Of a stretch of 64,000 nucleotides of DNA, positions 35,768 through 43,725 are shown in pieces. The stretch covers positions 1 through 64,000 of the forward strand of contig JAAWWE010000004.1 in NCBI GenBank assembly GCA_021404525.1. The letters run 5' to 3'. Under the pieces are notes generated by a model. It made no database searches, had not been told where the DNA came from, and was given only the letters and a program-made list of their open reading frames with translations. The first letter of the stretch is position 1. Each line of letters opens with the position of its first letter. The DNA comes from Rhodobiaceae bacterium (lineage in GTDB: Bacteria > Pseudomonadota > Alphaproteobacteria > Parvibaculales > Parvibaculaceae). The translations under genes were made by a program, and so were the position numbers.

Positions 35768-35786
35768 TATATGCGCGATGCATATA
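35768..35786. promoter_or_regulatory. Palindrome, candidate MarR operator 2
   Basis: TATATGC-GCGAT-GCATATA is a perfect dyad 43 bp from operator 1 and shares its TATGCGCG core. Two related palindromes in a divergent promoter are typical of MarR autoregulation. Confidence 0.55.
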
Positions 35787-35876
35787 ATTGCGTGCGAGCC
35801 GATTGTCCAAGGAGTTGCTTAGACGCCGGAACGTATGTGTAAGGGACCATTGCGACACAGAAGGGTGACCCAGAAC

Positions 35877-36458
35877 ATGAGTAGGCAGGAAAAAGAGGGT
35901 TTCACCGCATCAAGCAAAGCCGTTGGAACTCAAAACTATCTTGATGTTAACGACCGCGTATTCTGCGGCTCAGACCAACCCATTTTACACCACGTGTGTC
36001 TGTTCGTTCCGGATATGGAGGCATCCGTAAACTTCTACATTTCAGGACTCGGGCTGGCTTTGCGCGAGGAGTTTGATGACATTGTAGGAGTCCGGCCCAC
36101 AGGTGCCTTTCCGTTCGAGCTTGCGAGCGTCTTCTTACAAGCGGGTGAAGGGCGGTATGTCGAGCTTCACCCATCCGGTGATGCAATGATGTCTCCGCCC
36201 GGATTTCCGCTGAACCACCTTGCGCTTGCGGTGGTGGATGTTGATGCCGCCTATGATCGGGCACTCGACGCTGGCGGGACGCCCTTCGGCTTTACAATGC
36301 AGGGGGAGCATTGGGATGGTTCGCCGCTCGATGTCTGCATGACCGGAAAGCGGCCCGAGCCCATGCGGATGGCTTTCATCTTAGGTCCGAGCAGTGAGCT
36401 GATAGAGCTGTACCAGGCAACCACTGCGAGCACCTTTCCTACAGAAAATATCGTTTAG
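35877..36458 (+). CDS. VOC-family protein
   Basis: 193 residues. ILHHVCLFVPDMEASVNFYI opens the first module, LNHLALAVVDVDAAYDRALD the second, and AFILGPSSELIELYQ closes it. Putative ligands are His in HHVC, His in NHLA and Glu in IELYQ. The start at 35877 follows AAGGG-N9. It is followed 11 bp later by a DUF3237 gene, so they form an operon probably controlled by the divergent MarR. Confidence 0.85.
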   Translation: MSRQEKEGFTASSKAVGTQNYLDVNDRVFCGSDQPILHHVCLFVPDMEASVNFYISGLGLALREEFDDIVGVRPTGAFPFELASVFLQAGEGRYVELHPSGDAMMSPPGFPLNHLALAVVDVDAAYDRALDAGGTPFGFTMQGEHWDGSPLDVCMTGKRPEPMRMAFILGPSSELIELYQATTASTFPTENIV

Positions 36459-36469
36459 AGGAGATCGAT

Positions 36470-36988
36470 ATGCACGAGATTCTGAAATCCAATGAAGCTG
36501 ATTGGGATGCAGATAGCCCGCCAGGTCTTGAGTTCCTGTTTGAAGCGCGCGTGAAGCTTCACCTGCCTGCGATGGATGTGGGGTCAATGTCTGATGGCAA
36601 TCGCGTGATCTTTCTGGTCAAGGGCGGCACGTTCGAGGGGCCTCATCTACGCGGTCGCGTAGTGCCAGACTCAGGTGCGGACTGGATCCGGATCCGCCCC
36701 GACGGGTCGGGACTGTTGGACGTGCGCTTTTGCTTGGAAACCCATGACAACGCATTGCTCTATCTTCATTGGCAAGGTCGGTTTTGGTCGGAGCCAGAAG
36801 ACGCTGAATATGCGTTTGATGTCGAGAAGGCGGATGATCCAGGCGGGGCGTGGCGTTACTATTTTCGCGCGGCGCCTTTGTTTGAAACCAGTGACCCGCG
36901 CTACGCTTGGCTCAACAACATTATCACCGTAACGAAATCCAGAACCGGTGACGGCGGACCCATCCATCGTTGCTTTGCGGTTACATGA
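36470..36988 (+). CDS. DUF3237 protein
   Basis: 172 residues. LEFLFEARVKLHLPAMDVGS, GTFEGPHLRGRVVPDSGADW and the end APLFETSDPRYAWLNNIITV match DUF3237 (a beta-barrel family of unknown function, often near aromatic or terpenoid genes). GAGGAGATCGAT precedes the ATG. Co-transcribed with the VOC gene. Confidence 0.88.
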   Translation: MHEILKSNEADWDADSPPGLEFLFEARVKLHLPAMDVGSMSDGNRVIFLVKGGTFEGPHLRGRVVPDSGADWIRIRPDGSGLLDVRFCLETHDNALLYLHWQGRFWSEPEDAEYAFDVEKADDPGGAWRYYFRAAPLFETSDPRYAWLNNIITVTKSRTGDGGPIHRCFAVT

Positions 36989-37299
36989 GATAGCAGGAGA
37001 TGCGCACAGCTGATGCAGGGCCCCGGTGCATTTTGCATTGTTCCCAACACCGCTCAGCGGCAGCGCCATTGCAGGGTGCGGCGACGCGGTTGTCGCAACC
37101 TTTCTGCCGGAGAGGACAAATGCTTCAACCGCGGCCCATTTGGCGTCGAGTCCGGCGTTCAGCTTCCGCTGTTTCTCATTCTTCAGCCGGTTCTGAATGA
37201 TCAATCCGCGGCGCTATATGCCACCATGTTGATTGTTTCCATTTTCCAGGCTGCATATCTGATGATGTTGCTGGTGCTCGAGCTCACCGCCGACGAAGC
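36989..37299. other. Gap with no confident gene
   Basis: 311 bp between DUF3237 and LysR. A plus-strand frame ending at 37303 has a hydrophobic tail (ATMLIVSIFQAAYLMMLLVL), but its first 50 residues look non-coding. It may be the remnant or tail of a small membrane protein. Confidence 0.4.
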
Positions 37300-38196
37300 C
37301 TAGCGTTTTGGGATATCAGCAAAGCGGTCGACCAATCTTTGAAGCGGGTCGGCATAAAGGGTCTCCGGGCGCACCAGACAGGCGCATTTCCACATCAACG
37401 TAAACGAGGTGGGGATTGTTTTGAGCGAGCCGTCCTGGAGGACGTCTTCGAACAGGGAAAGGGGTCCCGGCACGATGAGATCAAGCTTGCGGGCCAGGGT
37501 CATCAGCGTTCCGTAGTTTTCGCATCGGATACCAGCGTCGGCGAGGCTGTCAGCTGGTTGGGAGGTGGGTGTCATTTGTTTGTTGACGCTGGTTGGCGAG
37601 TGCGGTGTGGCGAGGGGCAGTTTTGTGAGCTCCGCCAAACCCCACTGTCTGTCTTCGTCGAACAGTGGGTGCCCAGGTCGGGCAACATAGAGGATCGGCT
37701 CTTCTGCAATCGGAAGCGCGTGCAAACGCGGGTCGACTTCGGCGTCATCAAAGGGACCCGCTGCCAAATCTATCTCTCCGGAGAGAACCAATTGCTGAAG
37801 GGTGTCCGCTGTTTCCGTCCGGATGTCGATGCGTGTCTGAGGAAACTCAGCCAGATGGCTCGCCAGCACGTCGGACAGAAAAAGGTGCTCGACGATGGGG
37901 CCAACGCCCAATCGGATGGAGGCGGGTCCCTCGTCCGCCATGCTCGACACCTGGCGCTCGATTTTAGACAGTTCGGTCACAATTCCCGTGGCGCTCTTGG
38001 CGACGAAGGTCCCGGCCGGCGTGGGCGTCATACCGCGGCGACTGCGATGAAAGAGGGTGGCACCGAGCCTGTCCTCCAAGCGGAGCAGGAGCTTGCTCAG
38101 TGTGGGCTGGGTCGTGTTCAGAACATGGGCGGCTTTTTTGATGCTGCCCGTCTCAATTATGGCCTTCACGGCCTGGATTTCTGCGACATCGAGCAT
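37300..38196 (-). CDS. LysR-family transcriptional regulator
   Basis: 298 residues. The winged helix is VKAIIETGSIKKAAHVLNTT, QPTLSKLLLRLEDRLGATLF, then HRSRRG; an effector domain follows. It is divergent from two tautomerase-like genes at 38314 and 38655, which are its likely targets. An AT-rich dyad lies between them. Confidence 0.9.
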   Translation of the reverse strand: MLDVAEIQAVKAIIETGSIKKAAHVLNTTQPTLSKLLLRLEDRLGATLFHRSRRGMTPTPAGTFVAKSATGIVTELSKIERQVSSMADEGPASIRLGVGPIVEHLFLSDVLASHLAEFPQTRIDIRTETADTLQQLVLSGEIDLAAGPFDDAEVDPRLHALPIAEEPILYVARPGHPLFDEDRQWGLAELTKLPLATPHSPTSVNKQMTPTSQPADSLADAGIRCENYGTLMTLARKLDLIVPGPLSLFEDVLQDGSLKTIPTSFTLMWKCACLVRPETLYADPLQRLVDRFADIPKR

Positions 38197-38219
38197 CTGA
38201 TATTCCAAAGTTTTGTATC

Positions 38220-38249
38220 ATATCAAAAATCAATTCATTTTCAGAATAT
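38220..38249. promoter_or_regulatory. AT-rich imperfect dyad, candidate LysR site
   Basis: ATATC-AAAAAT and ATTTTCAGAATAT form an imperfect 30-bp dyad between the LysR gene and the tautomerase operon. The position is right for a LysR operator; the symmetry is partial. Confidence 0.3.
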
Positions 38250-38313
38250 CATGACGAAGCCCATCTTGTCAGCTGTCCCGGGCGGTGGCCCGACATAGCA
38301 GACAGGAGACACA

Positions 38314-38625
38314 ATGATCAGATGCAGCTGTTTGATCCAGGCAGGCCAGGTTGCTGAAACGCAGCAGACAAACCTGGAAGCGGGCCTTACCAAGATCGCG
38401 CAAACCTATTTCTCAGACTCAGCAGAAATTGGCTGGACCCATATTGCGAAGGGCTCGGGCTTTACCGATTCCAAACCGTCGCAAAGTTCCATCATCTCCA
38501 TGCAGGTGCCTGCAGAGACCGCCCAGGAAACCCGCGTCGATGTCTTGCATGCCATTTGTGATCTGTGGACCGCCGAGACCGGCTGTCACGTCGATGACGT
38601 TGTTGCAACGGCGATGAGCGCCTGA
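38314..38625 (+). CDS. Tautomerase-superfamily-like protein
   Basis: 103 residues, with weak likeness to small tautomerase-fold proteins: LEAGLTKIAQTYFSDSAEIG, HIAKGSGFT, then SIISMQVPAETAQETRVDVL and CHVDDVVATAM. It lacks the N-terminal proline. GGAGACACA precedes the ATG. It lies 29 bp before a proline-bearing paralogue-like gene, suggesting a two-subunit enzyme. Confidence 0.6.
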   Translation: MIRCSCLIQAGQVAETQQTNLEAGLTKIAQTYFSDSAEIGWTHIAKGSGFTDSKPSQSSIISMQVPAETAQETRVDVLHAICDLWTAETGCHVDDVVATAMSA

Positions 38626-38654
38626 CCTTTCCCTTCTATTTCCGGAGACTCCAG

Positions 38655-39059
38655 ATGCCCCTTTATCTCTGTTCGAGCCCAAAGAACCTCATTGCCGAAG
38701 AGCACAAACCTGCAATCGCCAAAGAGCTGACTCATATTCACTGTGATGTGACGGGTGCGCCGTCCAGCTTCGTCCATGTATTCTTTGTGTCTCCCGAGGA
38801 TGCAAGCGATGGGTCCGTAAGTCTTTTCGGTTCGATACGCGGTGGACGAAGCGATGACCAGAAAGAGGAAATCATCTCGCGCATGACCGGGGCGGTTGCC
38901 CGGATCGCCGCGCTTGATCCAGCCACTGTTTCCATGGGCACGGTGGATGTTCCGGCAAAATGGGCCATGGAAGGTGGCGACATTATGCCGGAACCGGGGG
39001 AAGAGGCGGCCTGGTTTGCAGCCCACGCCGCGAAGGCAGCGGCAGCTGCCGCCTCCTAA
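38655..39059 (+). CDS. Tautomerase-family protein with Pro1
   Basis: 134 residues beginning Met-Pro, where proline becomes the catalytic residue in 4-oxalocrotonate-tautomerase/CaaD-type enzymes. The fold repeats helix LIAEEHKPAIAKELTHIHCD and strand FVHVFFVSPED, plus EEIISRMTGAVARIA. An alanine-rich tail ends it. It is probably a pair with the preceding gene and may act on an unsaturated or halogenated acid. Confidence 0.75.
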   Translation: MPLYLCSSPKNLIAEEHKPAIAKELTHIHCDVTGAPSSFVHVFFVSPEDASDGSVSLFGSIRGGRSDDQKEEIISRMTGAVARIAALDPATVSMGTVDVPAKWAMEGGDIMPEPGEEAAWFAAHAAKAAAAAAS

Positions 39060-39080
39060 GCAGGCTCGGTACTGCCTGGA

Positions 39081-39569
39081 CTAACGCCGGTTCAGTTCGT
39101 CCATGCGTTTTTTGAACTGGCGCTGCTCCCAGTCGCCTCCAAAGAATTTGAAGAATCCGAAGATGGTGAGACCGTGGAGCAGCACGCCACAGCCCCACCC
39201 AAGCGCAACGGTGATGACCCAGAGGCGATCCGGGTTCGTCATGATGTTGAGCACATAGAGACCTGGCATGATCAAAACGTAAGAGAGCCAGTGCATGTGA
39301 AAGCCTTTGAGGTTTTGCACATATTGAATGGCGTCGCGTTCACGTGCGTCTTTTTGCGACGGCTCATGGGTGAGGTTGCTCATGGGATCTGGCTCCTGCG
39401 TTAAGCGTGTCACGCTTGTTTCGAAAACAGCAGCGAGGCATTTTAGCGATTCAAGGGTCGCCGGATTTCCACTTTCAATGCGCTGGATGGTCCGAACGCT
39501 CAAGCCTGCATGATCGGCAAGCTGTTCCTGTGTCCACCCTTTCTCGAGGCGCCTTTTTTGAATGCTCAT
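39081..39569 (-). CDS. XRE-family regulator fused to a 2TM domain
   Basis: 162 residues. Residues 1-65 are an HTH: KRRLEKGWTQEQLADHAGLS, then VRTIQRIESGNPATLESLKC. Residues ~85-145 hold two membrane segments (SYVLIMPGLYVLNIM and WVITVALGWGCGVLLHGLTI) of the 2TM family. It is therefore a membrane-tethered DNA-binding protein; its signal is unknown. Confidence 0.82.
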   Translation of the reverse strand: MSIQKRRLEKGWTQEQLADHAGLSVRTIQRIESGNPATLESLKCLAAVFETSVTRLTQEPDPMSNLTHEPSQKDARERDAIQYVQNLKGFHMHWLSYVLIMPGLYVLNIMTNPDRLWVITVALGWGCGVLLHGLTIFGFFKFFGGDWEQRQFKKRMDELNRR

Positions 39570-39712
39570 GGTGATACCTTTCCGCTGAGGCCCAGAAAGC
39601 TCAAATCCCCTGATTTAACCACGACGCGGAGCCGCCAGCACACGACATCAACCCGCCACGGGACATGAATTGGGGCAACCAAGCCCAAGTCTCCGGCGCA
39701 AAGTCTGACAAT

Positions 39713-40150
39713 TCAGCTTTGGTCGATTGTCACGGCGGTGTCGGCCACATGTTTCAAAAAACGCGCGATGGTCTCCCGTTCCGCCGACGAAAAGGGCTGA
39801 AGCAGGTCCTCGTTGAGGCGCTTTACATCTCCTGATGTCCGGGACACCAGCGCGGCCCCCTGCTCTGTGACGAACACTTGGTGCACACGGCTATCTGTGT
39901 CCGCCTTTTCCCGCCGCACCAATCCTTTCGACACCAAAGTATCAACAAGACCTGTCAGGCGAGATTGAGACATGCCGGCGCGCTGGGCGATCTCGGCACT
40001 TGGCAAACCGTTCTCGCGCGCCAGCACAAAGAGAATGACTTGATGCGCCGTCGCTATTCCTTCACGGGATTTGAGCTGACGGTCCACAGCAGCGAAGAGC
40101 CGGCTGTTTGCCTGCTGAATGAGGTGGAAGATCCGCGGTGACTTTGTCAT
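39713..40150 (-). CDS. MarR-family transcriptional regulator
   Basis: 145 residues. PSAEIAQRAGMSQSRLTGLV, then DTLVSKGLVRREKADTDSRV form the winged helix. The start at 40150 was chosen because a perfect inverted repeat lies immediately upstream; longer frames run across it. It is divergent from the membrane protein at 40261, its likely target. Confidence 0.88.
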   Translation of the reverse strand: MTKSPRIFHLIQQANSRLFAAVDRQLKSREGIATAHQVILFVLARENGLPSAEIAQRAGMSQSRLTGLVDTLVSKGLVRREKADTDSRVHQVFVTEQGAALVSRTSGDVKRLNEDLLQPFSSAERETIARFLKHVADTAVTIDQS

Positions 40151-40159
40151 TGATTTTAC

Positions 40160-40192
40160 TTCAAGGTTGAAATAAAAAGCTTCAACCTTGAA
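40160..40192. promoter_or_regulatory. Perfect inverted repeat, candidate MarR operator
   Basis: TTCAAGGTTGAA (40160-40171) and TTCAACCTTGAA (40181-40192) are exact reverse complements, 9 bp apart. They lie 10 bp upstream of the MarR start and 69 bp from the divergent gene. Confidence 0.65.
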
Positions 40193-40260
40193 ATACCTGC
40201 TTCGGTCCTCATTCGCAACAGGCCCTTTCGGAATTACTGCATCCATTACAGGAGAAACCC

Positions 40261-40722
40261 ATGATCGCTTCGTCCTTTTATGTGCTGGCCCTGGTGGCAA
40301 GCGCCCTCTGGTTCACCGCTGCGCTGCGCTATTTCGGATTTCAGCAATTTGCGGCAGCGAAAGTGATGGTCGCCAAAAGCCAAAGACACTCGCCAGTGTT
40401 TCCAACCATGGCGGCCGGCATTCGTTTCCTTGGCGGCATGAACGGTTCTTTGGCATTGCTCTGTTGGGTACTTATCGTGATCGTCTTGCTGGGGGCGGAT
40501 CTGTTCACGGATCCGCTTGAGCGCGTCGTCATTCTTGTTGCGCTTACGGCGGCGCATTTCTCCCAGTTTGCTCCGAACGTGCCCATTCACAGAAATGGGG
40601 GCCGCCAGGCTGACGACTCTCTGTGGGATGTTGTCACCGGGCCGATGAATTTCATCTATGTGATGGATGCCGCGCAGATGATTTTGGCCTTTGCTGCTGC
40701 TGTCGTGATCGTTCTTTGTTGA
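40261..40722 (+). CDS. Four-helix membrane protein of unknown function
   Basis: 153 residues with four likely membrane segments, including YVLALVASALWFTAALRYF and LALLCWVLIVIVLLGADLF. No catalytic motif is recognised. It probably responds to the divergent MarR. Ends just before the convergent TetR gene. Confidence 0.75.
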   Translation: MIASSFYVLALVASALWFTAALRYFGFQQFAAAKVMVAKSQRHSPVFPTMAAGIRFLGGMNGSLALLCWVLIVIVLLGADLFTDPLERVVILVALTAAHFSQFAPNVPIHRNGGRQADDSLWDVVTGPMNFIYVMDAAQMILAFAAAVVIVLC

Positions 40723-40734
40723 GCGTCGTCGCGT

Positions 40735-41376
40735 TCAGGCCGGTTCGGGGCTTGTCAGCGTCGTGATGGCGTCGGCGGTTGTCTTTGCGATGCCTGATAA
40801 AACCGCGCGCGGTGTCCCCGCACGTGCGCGGGTTGCCAGATTGAGTAGCGTCCCGCTTGCCAGCGCCGCAGCTGCGGCGATCGTGGTGGGGTCGGCGCTT
40901 GGCACGCGACCGGCTATTAGGGCCTTCACCGCCTCATCCATACCGGCGAGCTGCGCCTGAAGCATGGTTTTGATTTCTGGCTCCGTGGTGGCTTCCGTGA
41001 CTGCCGTGGTGAAGACCAGACAGCCCTGTGCCATTTCCCCATCTTTGCCAAGATAAATGTCCAAGGCTGCTTCATAGAAGTTGCGGAGCCCTGCATGCAG
41101 GTCGGGCCCGGTGGCCAGGGCACCAACAGCCTCCGTCGCCATGCGTTGTCCAAAAACCTCCAGGGCTGCCAAGTACATGGAGAGCTTGTTGCCATAGGCG
41201 GCATAGAGGCTTGGGCGGCTGAGTGCAGTCGCTTTGGCGAGGTCGTCGAGGGAGGTGCCTGAGTATCCCTTTGCCCAAAACACTTTCACAATGAGCTGAA
41301 GCACCGCGTCCTTGTCGAAGGTTCGCGGACGTCCTCTCGTGGTGGATCGCTTGTTGCTCTTAGGGGCGGGTGTCAT
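40735..41376 (-). CDS. TetR-family transcriptional regulator
   Basis: 213 residues. KDAVLQLIVKVFWAKGYSGT, then SLDDLAKATALSRPSLYAAY is the HTH. The C-terminal domain is ligand-binding. It is divergent from the membrane-protein/HD operon at 41476, its likely target; an imperfect inverted repeat lies between them. Confidence 0.88.
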   Translation of the reverse strand: MTPAPKSNKRSTTRGRPRTFDKDAVLQLIVKVFWAKGYSGTSLDDLAKATALSRPSLYAAYGNKLSMYLAALEVFGQRMATEAVGALATGPDLHAGLRNFYEAALDIYLGKDGEMAQGCLVFTTAVTEATTEPEIKTMLQAQLAGMDEAVKALIAGRVPSADPTTIAAAAALASGTLLNLATRARAGTPRAVLSGIAKTTADAITTLTSPEPA

Positions 41377-41382
41377 TTTCTG

Positions 41383-41444
41383 TACCACTTCGCTTATAAA
41401 CCTTGACCTGGCTGCTAACGTCCGCAATATTAAGCGGGTTGGTA
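41383..41444. promoter_or_regulatory. Imperfect inverted repeat, candidate TetR operator
   Basis: TACCACTTCGCTTA (41383-41396) and TAAGCGGGTTGGTA (41431-41444) match as inverted repeats at 11 of 14 positions. They lie in the divergent promoter. Confidence 0.3.
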
Positions 41445-41475
41445 TAAAAATAAAGCACGATCTGGAGGAGCGCCC

Positions 41476-41889
41476 ATGGGATGGATCCGAGACGTCAAAA
41501 GCATGATTGACGACCTCAATCGCACGTCGCCTTTTATGCGTGTGTGGGGTCCCCTACTCAACTTTCCGATGGTTCTCGGGGGATTGTTTTTCCTCAATCA
41601 TTTCGAAGCCGTACTAATTCTCGTCACCTGTGTGGGGTCGGTTTTGGTTGCTGCGCAGATGCATAAGCGGGCGCCATTTACGCGGCTTTCGAGCCTGGTG
41701 CATGTGGTCTGGCTGCCGCTCTTTCCCTACCTGGTTCAAGTGCTCTTGGAACAGGGTGTGACTGACCTTTACAGCGCGTGGCTTGCGTTTGTGACGATGA
41801 CGATGGGTCTATGCCTCGTTCTCGATGGGCGCAACATTGTCCTCTACCTCTCAAGTTCGAACAGCAAATATGAAGGAGCGGACCGATGA
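41476..41889 (+). CDS. Small membrane protein, unknown
   Basis: 137 residues with three or four membrane segments (FPMVLGGLFFLNHFEAVLIL, VTCVGSVLVAAQM, LYSAWLAFVTMTMGLCLVLD). GGAGGAGCGCCC precedes the ATG. Its stop overlaps the HD-domain start by ATGA, so the two are coupled. Confidence 0.75.
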   Translation: MGWIRDVKSMIDDLNRTSPFMRVWGPLLNFPMVLGGLFFLNHFEAVLILVTCVGSVLVAAQMHKRAPFTRLSSLVHVVWLPLFPYLVQVLLEQGVTDLYSAWLAFVTMTMGLCLVLDGRNIVLYLSSSNSKYEGADR

Positions 41890-42620
41890 GCCCAACTTCT
41901 CACCTGGCGCCCGATAGCGGCAGGATCGGAAAGCCGCGGCAGATTTCCCGCTTTATCCGGTCGGCAATGAGAGAGCGTGTGTTCAGAACATCGCTGGCGC
42001 TGGGGGTAAAGAAGCTGCATGCCATTGTGCCGGATGATTGGGCGGCGCCAGATAGCCGTCTCGCAGACGAGGCCCGTTTGCTGGCGAGGGAGCTTTGCTC
42101 ACCTGTTCTGGTCGCTCATTCAGAGCGGACCTATTGTTTCGGGGCTATCCTTGCTGCCCGCGATGGACTGAAGATGGACCGGGAACTCTTCTATATTGCC
42201 TGTCTGCTTCATGATCTCGGTCTGAGTGACACGTATAAAGACCAGCCAGGCTCATTTGAATGGGTGAGTGCACGGGAAGCTCACCGCTTCTGCCTTGATC
42301 GTGGCTTGCCCACCGACAAAGCAGATCTCGTGCATGATGCTGTTGCCCTGCATTCTTCTGTCGAAGTTGCCAATAAGCGAGAGCCCGAGGTGGCGTTTGT
42401 GCATTTCGGTGCCGGCCTCGATCTTCTGGGCAAACGGGTCGACCATATACCGCCAGTTGATCTTTCGGCTGTTTTGGAGCGCTACACGCGGGAGGGCTTC
42501 AAGGAGGAATTCAGTTGCTGTTTGCGCGAGCAATCTGAAAAGAAACCAGACAGTCACATCGCCGGACATGTGGCGCTGGGACTGACCGATCTGATCCCAG
42601 ATGAGCTGAGTGGACCTTAA
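41886..42620 (+). CDS. HD-domain metal-dependent phosphohydrolase-like protein
   Basis: 244 residues. FYIACLLHDLGLSD gives the HD pair, AHSERTYCFGAILA the preceding His, and later histidines (HDAVALHSS) complete a typical HD site. Substrate is probably a nucleotide or related phosphate, but related family members also act as isocyanide/cyanamide hydratase-like enzymes. Coupled to the membrane protein and divergent from a TetR regulator. Confidence 0.82.
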   Translation: MSPTSHLAPDSGRIGKPRQISRFIRSAMRERVFRTSLALGVKKLHAIVPDDWAAPDSRLADEARLLARELCSPVLVAHSERTYCFGAILAARDGLKMDRELFYIACLLHDLGLSDTYKDQPGSFEWVSAREAHRFCLDRGLPTDKADLVHDAVALHSSVEVANKREPEVAFVHFGAGLDLLGKRVDHIPPVDLSAVLERYTREGFKEEFSCCLREQSEKKPDSHIAGHVALGLTDLIPDELSGP

Positions 42621-42654
42621 GAGGCGTATTCTTCGAGTTTGGTGATGCTGAGCA

Positions 42655-43518
42655 TCACAGGGCAGCTTCGCTTATTTCGTCACCGGCAATGCGGGAGTGC
42701 ACCATGACCCGTGGCTCAGAATAGTCCCATGGCATCGCTCTATGCATCAAACACCGGTTATCCCACACAATAACGTCGCCCTCCGACCAGCTATGCTGAT
42801 AGACGCGCGACGCATCCTCAACTGAGAATGCATTGAGCTTCGCAATCAGCCTGTCTGACTCTTGGGATGAAAGGTCCGGAATTCCATAGGCGTGCCGCCC
42901 AGCGGCGAGCGACTTTCGCCCAGTTTCCGGATGGACCTTAACGAGAGGTCTCAAGGGTGTGTCTTCTACATCAAGCCCATAGCCGGAATATTCGCTCGCA
43001 GTCGCTTTCGTTTCCTCGCCAAGCTGCGCCTGGCTGTGGGCCAAAGAATGATAGGCTGTCTTGGCTGATATGAATTGTTTGGTCGTTTCATCTAATGCGT
43101 CATAAGCGGCGCGCATATCTGCAAAGGCGGTGTCGCCCTGTTTTTCAGGGACAATCTTTGCGCTGAAGACAGCCCCTTTAGCCTGGAGCGGCATGTAGGT
43201 GTTGTCCTGATGCCAGTGCATGTTGCCACGAATGATTTTCATCATGTCGTCGTCTGGTTTGTCGCGCAGGCTGCCGTCGGGATATACGTTGCTGATTTCT
43301 ACCGCTTCCAGGCCGGGCACCAGGTCTCCGAATTTCAGCGCAAAGGACCGTTGTTCCGATTTGCTCAAATGCTGGCCAGGAATAATCAGGAGGCTGTAAT
43401 CGAGCCACACCGCGTAAAGCGCGGCAAAGGTCTCTTCGTCCAGATTGCGGACATCAAGACCGGTCACAACGACGCCGAAGGTCTTTTCGAGCGGCTGTAA
43501 AGAGAATGATTGGTCCAT
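42655..43518 (-). CDS. TauD/TfdA-family Fe(II)/2-oxoglutarate dioxygenase
   Basis: 287 residues. The iron-binding HxD is in HWHQDNTYMP (His103, Asp105), and the distal His in NRCLMHRAMPWDYSEPRVMV with the 2-oxoglutarate Arg. It hydroxylates small organic acids or sulfonates in this family; substrate unknown. A hairpin GTGATGC-TGA-GCATCAC (42642-42658) overlaps its stop. Confidence 0.92.
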   Translation of the reverse strand: MDQSFSLQPLEKTFGVVVTGLDVRNLDEETFAALYAVWLDYSLLIIPGQHLSKSEQRSFALKFGDLVPGLEAVEISNVYPDGSLRDKPDDDMMKIIRGNMHWHQDNTYMPLQAKGAVFSAKIVPEKQGDTAFADMRAAYDALDETTKQFISAKTAYHSLAHSQAQLGEETKATASEYSGYGLDVEDTPLRPLVKVHPETGRKSLAAGRHAYGIPDLSSQESDRLIAKLNAFSVEDASRVYQHSWSEGDVIVWDNRCLMHRAMPWDYSEPRVMVHSRIAGDEISEAAL

Positions 43519-43725
43519 TAATCATTGTACCATGTTGCGCGACCTGTTCGTCCTCTTGCTTGGTATCGCGATGAGACAGACCGCAGGGCTGACTTTAACC
43601 ATAATCCAGCATTTGACTCGTCTCAAACCCCTGAGTTTGCTACCCATAACCCTACAAAAGTCGAGGAATTCCGGGGGATTTTCACAAAGTTGTGGAAGTT
43701 CGCCTGGGTGTCGGGGTTCTGAAGA

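Noticed and set aside
37013..37303. A 96-residue gene between DUF3237 and LysR
   Set aside because: The N-terminal half is Arg/Cys-rich with no sensible pattern and there is no ribosome site; only a hydrophobic tail looks real.
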